Below, in pieces: positions 58,259 to 64,000 of a DNA stretch of 64,000 bases; within the stretch, counting starts at the first letter, position 1, and every line of letters starts with the position of its first letter. The DNA is taken from positions 1,054,001-1,118,000 of the forward strand of contig NC_008593.1 in NCBI RefSeq assembly GCF_000014125.1, in the 5' to 3' direction. A program made the position numbers and the translations under genes. Source of the DNA: Clostridium novyi NT (lineage in GTDB: Bacteria; Bacillota; Clostridia; Clostridiales; Clostridiaceae). The notes beneath the pieces are model-generated. The model made no database searches. It was not told the DNA's origin and saw nothing but the letters and a program-made list of their open reading frames with translations.

Positions 58259-59039
58259 TGTTATAAAAAATATTAGTGTAGTTTCAAATGGTTGTAAAGA
58301 AATAAATACAGAATATACCGTTCCCAAACATAAGCAAAAAGAAGATAGTGAAAAGAAAAAAGAGCTAGGAGAAAAAAATGCTAAAGACTTCATAGAAAGT
58401 TATGAAGTCTTAGCTAGAACTATGCTTGAAAAAGCAAGGCGTGAAAGTGAAGAAATTATATCAAGTTCATACAGTAAAGCTAAATCTATAGAAGAAGATG
58501 CATATACAAAAGGGTTTAACTTAGGAAAAGAAGATGGATATTCTGATGGGTATTCTGAAGGAAAATTAGCTGCTGATAAATACTATGAAGATATTAAAAC
58601 TAAAGCAAATGCAGAAATAGATTTATTAAATGAAAATGCAGAGAAGATGCTTTTAAATGCTAAAGACGAATATACTAATTATTTAAAAGAAAAACAAGAA
58701 AATATAAAAGACTTAATAGTGTATATTACAAAAAAGGTACTTTTAAAAGAAATAGAAAATAGTGATTCAATAACAGATATGATAGTGGATGCACTTGAAA
58801 ATGCTAATGATTCAAAAAATATAATCATAAAAACTAAAAGTATCTATAAGGATGATATAGAAGAAAAACTAAAATTATGGAAAGCCAAGACAGTTTTTAA
58901 TGGAAAAATATTTGTAATAGAAGATGATAATTTAGAAGATGGACAAGCAATAATTGAAAAAGAAAATGGGAAAATTGTTGTAGATGTTATGAGCGCGTTA
59001 GATAAAATTGAGGAAGTAATTCAGTCTGAAGAAAGCTAA
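58242..59039 (+). CDS. fliH: Flagellar export regulator FliH
   Basis: A 265-residue, highly charged protein with a long predicted coiled coil. It includes a glycine-repeat segment (GFNLGKEDGYSDGYSEGKL, GX3G type), a hallmark of FliH, followed by the V/A-type ATPase stator-like C-terminal domain (IKDLIVYITKKVLLKEIEN). It binds and restrains the FliI ATPase. The start is the ATG at 58242 with AGAGGTGG upstream, inside the end of fliG. Confidence 0.9.
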   Translation: MPSLFNVIKNISVVSNGCKEINTEYTVPKHKQKEDSEKKKELGEKNAKDFIESYEVLARTMLEKARRESEEIISSSYSKAKSIEEDAYTKGFNLGKEDGYSDGYSEGKLAADKYYEDIKTKANAEIDLLNENAEKMLLNAKDEYTNYLKEKQENIKDLIVYITKKVLLKEIENSDSITDMIVDALENANDSKNIIIKTKSIYKDDIEEKLKLWKAKTVFNGKIFVIEDDNLEDGQAIIEKENGKIVVDVMSALDKIEEVIQSEES

Positions 59040-59072
59040 TGAAAGTTACAGATTTATAAGGGAGGTCACATA

Positions 59073-60389
59073 GTGGGGATAGAGATAAATTTTGAGAATA
59101 TAAAAAATAAGATAGCCAAGTGTGACTTTAAGTATACAGAAGGATTAGTAAAGCAAGTTATAGGTCTTACTATAGAAGTTGAAGGTATAAAGGCTTTCGT
59201 TGGAGAAGTTTGCACTATATACAATAAGGAAAACGAACCTATAATGTGTGAAGTAGTTGGTTTTAAAGAGGATAATGTAATATTAATGCCTCTTGGAGAA
59301 CTTATTGGTATAGGTCCTGGATGCAAGGTTGTTCCCTCTAAAAAATATCTAAGTGTTAAATGTTCAGATGATCTTTTAGGAAAGGTATTAAATGGACTTG
59401 GAAAACCACTAAAATCTGAGGAAGAACTTCCAATAGGAGTAGACTATCCACTAGATACTGCACCACCAGATCCATTAAAAAGAAGAAGAATAAAAGATGA
59501 AATTGCAACTGGAGTTAGAGCAGTTGATGGATTTTTAACTTGTGGAGAAGGACAAAGAATAGGTATTTTTGCAGGTAGTGGAGTTGGAAAGAGTACAACA
59601 CTTGGAATGATAGCAAGAGAAGCTAAAGCAGATATAAATGTAATTGCACTAATTGGTGAAAGAGGACGTGAAGTTCTAGATTTTATTGAAAAAGATTTAG
59701 GTGAGGAAGGCCTTAAAAAATCAGTTATAGTTTGTGCAACATCAGATCAACCTGCACTTGTAAGATTAAAAGGAGCTTTTACAGCCACAGCTATAGCAGA
59801 ATATTTTAGGGATAAAGGAAAAAAAGTAATTCTTATGATGGACTCTGTAACAAGATTTGCCATGGCTCAAAGAGAAGTTGGACTAGCAATAGGAGAACCG
59901 CCAGCAACAAAAGGATACACTCCTTCAGTGTTTGCAATGCTTCCAAGACTTATGGAAAGATCAGGAATGTCAGATAAGGGTTCGATTACAGCTTTTTATA
60001 CAGTATTAGTTGATGGTGATGACTTTAATGAACCAATTGCAGATGCTGTTCGTGGTATCCTTGATGGTCACATTGTATTATCAAGAGCACTAGCTGGTAA
60101 AAATCATTATCCAGCAATAGATATTTTAAATAGTGTAAGCAGACTTATGAGCGAAATTGCAACAGATGAACATAAAAAAGCTGCATCACTTGCAAGAGAC
60201 TTACTTGCAACATATAAGAATTCTGAAGACCTTATAAATATAGGAGCATATGTTAGAGGAAGTAATCCTAAAGTTGATATGGCAATACAATATAATGATG
60301 AATTAAATGATTATTTAAGACAGGGAATTAAAGAACATAGCGAATTTCAAGAAAGTGTTACAAGACTTGTAAATATGTTTAATAATTAA
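59073..60389 (+). CDS. fliI: Flagellar export ATPase FliI
   Basis: A 438-residue F1-beta-like ATPase. Walker A (AGSGVGKS) is at residues 167-174, preceded by GEGQRIGIF, and Walker B is VILMMDSVTRFA. The N-terminal beta-barrel and C-terminal helical domains are complete. It powers or assists flagellar type III export in the cytoplasm. GTG start at 59073 after GGGAGGT. Confidence 0.97.
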   Translation: MGIEINFENIKNKIAKCDFKYTEGLVKQVIGLTIEVEGIKAFVGEVCTIYNKENEPIMCEVVGFKEDNVILMPLGELIGIGPGCKVVPSKKYLSVKCSDDLLGKVLNGLGKPLKSEEELPIGVDYPLDTAPPDPLKRRRIKDEIATGVRAVDGFLTCGEGQRIGIFAGSGVGKSTTLGMIAREAKADINVIALIGERGREVLDFIEKDLGEEGLKKSVIVCATSDQPALVRLKGAFTATAIAEYFRDKGKKVILMMDSVTRFAMAQREVGLAIGEPPATKGYTPSVFAMLPRLMERSGMSDKGSITAFYTVLVDGDDFNEPIADAVRGILDGHIVLSRALAGKNHYPAIDILNSVSRLMSEIATDEHKKAASLARDLLATYKNSEDLINIGAYVRGSNPKVDMAIQYNDELNDYLRQGIKEHSEFQESVTRLVNMFNN

Positions 60390-60409
60390 ATTTATCAAGG
60401 AGTATGATT

Positions 60410-60844
60410 ATGCAAGGATTTAAATTTAGACTTCAATCACTTTTAGATATTAGATGTAATTTAGAAGAACAAAGCAAAATAGCTTTTAAAGAGGCACAAA
60501 GTGCAAAACAATTAATAGAAAATAAGCTAAATAATCTTAAAGAAAATTACAATAAATATTCAAAAATAGATTTTAATTGCAGTTCTATTGATAGGAAAAT
60601 AAGACAAAAATATTGCAATGTACTTCAGTTTAATATAAATGAGACAAGTGTTGAACTTATTAAAAAAAATGAAATTCTAGAAGATAAAAGACAAGAATTA
60701 AAGAAAAGACAAATGGAAAGAAAAACAGTAGAAGTTTTAAGAGACAAACAACAAGATGCTTATATAAAAGAGCAAAATTTAATAGAACAAAAGGCCAATG
60801 ATGAATTTGCTCTTTATGCTTATATAAGAAATTGTAAAGCTTAA
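60410..60844 (+). CDS. fliJ: Flagellar export protein FliJ
   Basis: A 144-residue coiled-coil protein (KFRLQSLLDIRCNLEEQSKI; KRQMERKTVEVLRDKQQDAY) of the FliJ family, the rotor-like partner of FliI. The start is the ATG at 60410, seven bases after AAGGAG; an ATG at 60404 is only one base from that site. It lies between fliI and fliK as expected. Confidence 0.88.
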   Translation: MQGFKFRLQSLLDIRCNLEEQSKIAFKEAQSAKQLIENKLNNLKENYNKYSKIDFNCSSIDRKIRQKYCNVLQFNINETSVELIKKNEILEDKRQELKKRQMERKTVEVLRDKQQDAYIKEQNLIEQKANDEFALYAYIRNCKA

Positions 60845-60864
60845 ACAAAGAAAGGAGGAAAAAG

Positions 60865-62217
60865 ATGAACGATTTAGTGAATATGGCAGTAAATTTAAAA
60901 GTGCCTAATACAAAAATTAATAGTACACCCAAAGAAACTTTAGGAAATGAAAAAAACAATATTGAAATAACAGATAAAGTTAATAGTAATAATAATTTTA
61001 AAAAAATATTAAACAAAGCTACTGAAAAAAGCAGTGTAAAAAATGATGAAGTTTTTAAAGATGAAGAAATTGAAGATGTAAAAAATAATTCATCTAAAGA
61101 AGTAAAAAGTAAAAAAGACGTACTAGATTTAATTTTAATATCATTATTACAACATCTAGGAGATGATAAATCAATGGAAGAATTAAATGATTCTATCTCA
61201 CAAGATGCTATTAATAATAATATATGCGATATTGAAACCTTAAAATCATCTAACAATTTACAAAAATCAGTTGCTGATATTATTAATGTATTATTGGAGG
61301 AAGGTAAGGGTTTTAATAATGAAAATAGCAAATTACAGGAACTTTTAAGTAAAATGAAATCTATAAATGATGAAGACATTAATAACTTAAATATAAAAGA
61401 AGCTATAAATGATTTAAAATCTACTTTTATGGAAGCGTCAAAGGAAGTAAAACAAGACAGCTTTATAAAAGAGAATATACTAAGTCTTATAAAAGATAAG
61501 TTAAATGAATCTAGTATGGATAAAAACAATGAGCTTAATATTATGGAGAGTTTTAGAAGTAATGATTCTCTAAAAACACTAAGTCAAATGGAAAACTTCA
61601 ATAGCGATTCTAATGTTGCATATGAAAATAAAGAAGAAGAATTCCTAAAAGGTTTAACTTCAAATAATAAAAGTAAATTAGAATCAAAACTAGATAAAGT
61701 AACAAATTTCATGAATGATTTTAATAAAATTAACAGTGAAATCTCAACTGATAGCGTAGAAGTAGAGGCACCTATTAATATAAACAAAAATAATTTAGTA
61801 AATGATTTTATTAAGTCAGTAAAATACATGGAACAAAACAATGTAAGAGAAATGACAGTTAAAGTAAAACCACAGGAACTAGGTGAGGTGTTAATAAGAC
61901 TTACTGTAGAAAATGGACTTATGAAAGCAAATATTACTGCTAACAATAAAGAAGCTTATAATCTTTTAAACTCAAAACTTCAGGATTTAAATAATAGTTT
62001 AGGTAATGGAGATATAAAAATTCAAAACTTTACTATTGATATATACAATGGAGATACTACATTCTTTAGCAGAGAAAACAGTAGAGAACAAAGAAATAAT
62101 GCAAATGGCAATAGTAGAGGAAAGAATAGTGGAGTTTTAAAAGTAGAAGAATCTTTAAATTCTAATGATGAAATACAAAATCATCTAGAAGATAGTAATG
62201 TAAATGCTTTTGTTTAG
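60865..62217 (+). CDS. fliK: Flagellar hook-length control protein FliK
   Basis: A 450-residue protein. The C-terminal export-switch domain is recognisable at about 318-400 (EMTVKVKPQELGEVLIRLTV; NNKEAYNLLNSKLQDLNN). The N-terminal 300 residues are Asn/Lys/Asp-rich and of low complexity, as usual for the ruler part. It measures the hook and switches export from rod-hook to filament type. ATG at 60865 after AAAGGAGG. Confidence 0.9.
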   Translation: MNDLVNMAVNLKVPNTKINSTPKETLGNEKNNIEITDKVNSNNNFKKILNKATEKSSVKNDEVFKDEEIEDVKNNSSKEVKSKKDVLDLILISLLQHLGDDKSMEELNDSISQDAINNNICDIETLKSSNNLQKSVADIINVLLEEGKGFNNENSKLQELLSKMKSINDEDINNLNIKEAINDLKSTFMEASKEVKQDSFIKENILSLIKDKLNESSMDKNNELNIMESFRSNDSLKTLSQMENFNSDSNVAYENKEEEFLKGLTSNNKSKLESKLDKVTNFMNDFNKINSEISTDSVEVEAPININKNNLVNDFIKSVKYMEQNNVREMTVKVKPQELGEVLIRLTVENGLMKANITANNKEAYNLLNSKLQDLNNSLGNGDIKIQNFTIDIYNGDTTFFSRENSREQRNNANGNSRGKNSGVLKVEESLNSNDEIQNHLEDSNVNAFV

Positions 62218-62228
62218 GGGGAGAGAGA

Positions 62229-63053
62229 ATGCCTGATATAGGAGATACAGTTTTAAAAAGCTATGGAAGTCAATTAAATGGTAATAGAACTTTCCAAAGT
62301 ATAAATAAAGATAAAAATAAGGATTCTAAAAATAACTTAGATGGAAAAGTAGAAAAAGTAGAGCATTTTAGTGGTGCTACAAAAAGAGGGACAAAGATAG
62401 TAAAAAAGGGACAAGAAATGGATAAGAATGCTTTCCTAAAAATCTTAACTGCCGAACTTACCAATCAAGATCCTATGAATGCAAAAGATTCAACACAATA
62501 CATTTCTCAATTAGCTCAATTTTCAAGTCTTGAACAAATGGCTAATTTAAATTCAACTATGAGTTTTAATTCAGCAGGAAATATGGTTGGAAAAACAGTA
62601 GCTTTAAGTTCTTATGATGATTACGGTAGACAATATGGTGGAACTGTAACAAATGTAAGAAAAGATGGGGATGACATTATATTAAGTGTTAATGTAGCTA
62701 AGTATAAGGGAAATGAATTAATTGGTAGAGAAGATAAAGAATTCAACTTTAAAGATGTTTCAGATGTCTTAAGTGTTCCAGATGAAAAGGATCATATGAT
62801 TTCATATCTAATAGATCACATGAATTATTTAAATGATAATTTAAGTTTCATGGGTGCTTCATCTTTAATAGGTAAAAAGGTGGAAATTGAACCTAAAACA
62901 TCACCAGAAAAAGATGATAAAAAAGAAAAAATAATGGGTACAGTCCTTGAAACATTTAGAAGCAAAGAAGGAATAAAAGTAAAAGTTAAATTAGATGGTG
63001 AGGGTGAAGAAAAAGAATTCTTGTATTCAGAGGTTATGAAAATAAGAAAATAA
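62229..63053 (+). CDS. flgD: Flagellar hook-cap protein FlgD
   Basis: A 274-residue FlgD. The N-terminal conserved region (DKNAFLKILTAELTNQDPMN; STQYISQLAQFSSLEQMANL) is highly typical; the C-terminal half (NMVGKTVALSSYDDYGRQ) is the cap domain. It caps the growing hook. ATG at 62229 after AGGGGGAG. Confidence 0.95.
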   Translation: MPDIGDTVLKSYGSQLNGNRTFQSINKDKNKDSKNNLDGKVEKVEHFSGATKRGTKIVKKGQEMDKNAFLKILTAELTNQDPMNAKDSTQYISQLAQFSSLEQMANLNSTMSFNSAGNMVGKTVALSSYDDYGRQYGGTVTNVRKDGDDIILSVNVAKYKGNELIGREDKEFNFKDVSDVLSVPDEKDHMISYLIDHMNYLNDNLSFMGASSLIGKKVEIEPKTSPEKDDKKEKIMGTVLETFRSKEGIKVKVKLDGEGEEKEFLYSEVMKIRK

Positions 63054-63071
63054 TTTTTAGGTGTGATAAAA

Positions 63072-63473
63072 GTGGGATATAGAATTATAAATGGAAATTT
63101 ATATCCGATTGGAAATTTTCCAGAGGCAATTACAAGCAATCAAAAGACAAAAAAGAGTCAAGGTGATTCTTTTGGAGAATTACTAAAAAGTGAGATACAA
63201 AAAAAGTCTAATACAGAAATAGATTTTAAAATATCTAATCATGCTGCAAAAAGACTGAATGAAAGAAATATAATGCTATCGAAAAAAGATATTGAAAACA
63301 TAAATAAAGGAATAGATATAGCAGAAGAAAAAGGATCTAAAGATTCAGTAATACTTTATAAAAACATGGCACTAATTGCAAGTATAAAAAATAGAACCAT
63401 AATAACTGCAGTAGAAAAAGAATCTTCAAAAGGTAATGTTTTTACAAACATAGATAGTGTTGTTTTATTATAG
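63072..63473 (+). CDS. TIGR02530-type flagellar operon protein
   Basis: A 133-residue protein of the small family found between flgD and flgE in Firmicutes. The conserved C-terminal region (ISNHAAKRLNERNIMLSKKD; VILYKNMALIASIKNRTIIT) is clear. The molecular role is unknown. The start is taken as the GTG at 63072, eight bases after AGGTG; another GTG at 63063 overlaps that site. The stop codon lies at the edge of the structured flgE leader. Confidence 0.85.
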   Translation: MGYRIINGNLYPIGNFPEAITSNQKTKKSQGDSFGELLKSEIQKKSNTEIDFKISNHAAKRLNERNIMLSKKDIENINKGIDIAEEKGSKDSVILYKNMALIASIKNRTIITAVEKESSKGNVFTNIDSVVLL

Positions 63474-63533
63474 GCTGGACCGAAAGGAAGCCAAAAACTT
63501 GGGGAATGATGGAACCAAGTAAAAAATGGAGGT
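63473..63533 (+). promoter_or_regulatory. Structured flgE leader with five GGA motifs, putative CsrA target
   Basis: Hairpin 1 pairs GGCT (63473-63476) with AGCC (63489-63492) around CC-GAAA-GG. Hairpin 2 pairs ACTTGG (63497-63502) with CCAAGT (63515-63520) around a 12-base loop. GGA occurs at 63477, 63486, 63503, 63511 and 63528, the last in the Shine-Dalgarno. CsrA binding is inferred. Confidence 0.5.
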
Positions 63534-63541
63534 TATGAATA

Positions 63542-64000
63542 ATGTTAAGATCAATGTACGCTGGAATAAGTGGAATGAAAGTAAATCAAACAAAACTTGA
63601 TGTTACAGGTAATAATATAGCAAACGTTAGTACAACAGGATTCAAAAGTTCAAGGGTTAGATTTAAAGATATGTTAAGTCAAAACATGGGAGAAGCAGTT
63701 GGCCCTGGAAGAAACCAAGGTGGTGTTAATGGTAAGCAAGTAGGACTTGGGGTTCAAGTTGCAGGTATAGACACTGTAATGAGCCAAGGTATGATGCAAC
63801 CAACAAGCAGAAACCTAGACGTTGCAATGGACGGAACAGGATACTTCATAGTAGCAAAAGGTGCACTTCCAGAAAGCAATGCTGGCGGAATTGCAGTAAG
63901 TGAAAGTGAACATACAATGAGTGGTGGAGCTTTCCAAGTAAACTATACAAGAGATGGATCATTTACATTAGACCATCAAGGAAATCTTTTAACTTCTGAT
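63542..64000 (+). CDS. flgE: Flagellar hook protein FlgE, 3' end missing
   Basis: The first 153 codons of a hook protein (LRSMYAGISGMKVNQTKLDV; TGNNIANVSTTGFKSSRVRF; then RNLDVAMDGTGYFIVAKG). The motif and the position after flgD identify FlgE rather than the rod protein FlgG, though these share the fold. The ATG at 63542 is nine bases after GGAGG. An ATG at 63535 is out of frame and only two bases from the site. The gene continues past the window. Confidence 0.92.
   Translation, partial: MLRSMYAGISGMKVNQTKLDVTGNNIANVSTTGFKSSRVRFKDMLSQNMGEAVGPGRNQGGVNGKQVGLGVQVAGIDTVMSQGMMQPTSRNLDVAMDGTGYFIVAKGALPESNAGGIAVSESEHTMSGGAFQVNYTRDGSFTLDHQGNLLTSD

Noticed and set aside
60660..61529. Minus-strand open frame of 289 codons opposite fliJ and fliK
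   Set aside because: Low-complexity Ser/Phe/Leu translation typical of the complement of AT-rich Asn/Lys/Glu coding DNA; no start signal.
63473..63541. Cyclic di-GMP riboswitch before flgE
   Set aside because: The conserved GEMM core and tetraloop-receptor elements are absent and the segment is too short.

Overview
This window is low-GC chromosomal DNA from a motile, anaerobic member of the Firmicutes, most likely Clostridium sensu stricto. The signs are the extreme AT bias, AGGAGG-type ribosome binding sites, a pyruvate:ferredoxin oxidoreductase gene, the dtd-hemZ-hisS-aspS order, and a Gram-positive type flagellar/chemotaxis region with FliY, CheC, CheD, FliW and CsrA. I cannot name the species from sequence alone. 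No rRNA, tRNA, CRISPR array, insertion sequence or prophage was seen. Almost every real gene lies on the + strand; the one exception is a two-gene membrane transporter at 6109-7315.

Bases 1-16900 are housekeeping. They hold a dtd/MBL/hemZ/hisS/aspS operon, a 6S RNA after aspS, a CsoR-family regulator that lacks one copper ligand, a split ThrE-type exporter, glyA, the large PFOR gene, a metal-rich DUF1292 protein, a HAD phosphatase with a class IV aminotransferase, and a three-domain PTS permease. Bases 17087-27569 are a chemotaxis operon (fapA-like, cheW, cheD, cheB, cheR, cheA, cheC, cheY, cheW, fliM, fliY). Bases 27779-35422 are a late flagellar operon (flgM to fliD, with fliW-csrA). Two near-identical flagellin genes follow at 35532-37377. 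Bases 54434-64000 are the start of the early hook-basal-body operon (flgB to flgE, cut by the window end).

Between the flagellins and flgB lies a glycan island (37489-54111). It holds two Maf glycosyltransferases, a small unknown protein, most of a pseudaminic acid pathway (pseB, an amidotransferase, a cytidylyltransferase, a GNAT, pseG, pseI; no pseC aminotransferase was found), and an SDR. It also holds a complete licC/licA/licB set for choline uptake and activation to CDP-choline. Within the lic genes, in place of the usual LicD transferase, is a soluble TPR plus alkaline-phosphatase-fold protein. The island ends with two unusual cysteine-containing flagellin-like genes. My main hypothesis is that this is a system that decorates flagellin, or its nonulosonic acid glycan, with phosphocholine in the cytoplasm.

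Regulation can be read in part from the DNA. Six sites share the pattern TAAA-N15-NNCGATAA, which fits a SigD (sigma-28) promoter. They precede the fapA/che operon, flgM, both main flagellins, licA and the cysteine flagellin pair. A degenerate copy with an AT-dinucleotide tract in its spacer precedes the pse genes. Both main flagellin leaders and the flgE leader carry GGA-loop hairpins near the Shine-Dalgarno that look like CsrA targets, which fits the csrA-fliW pair encoded here.
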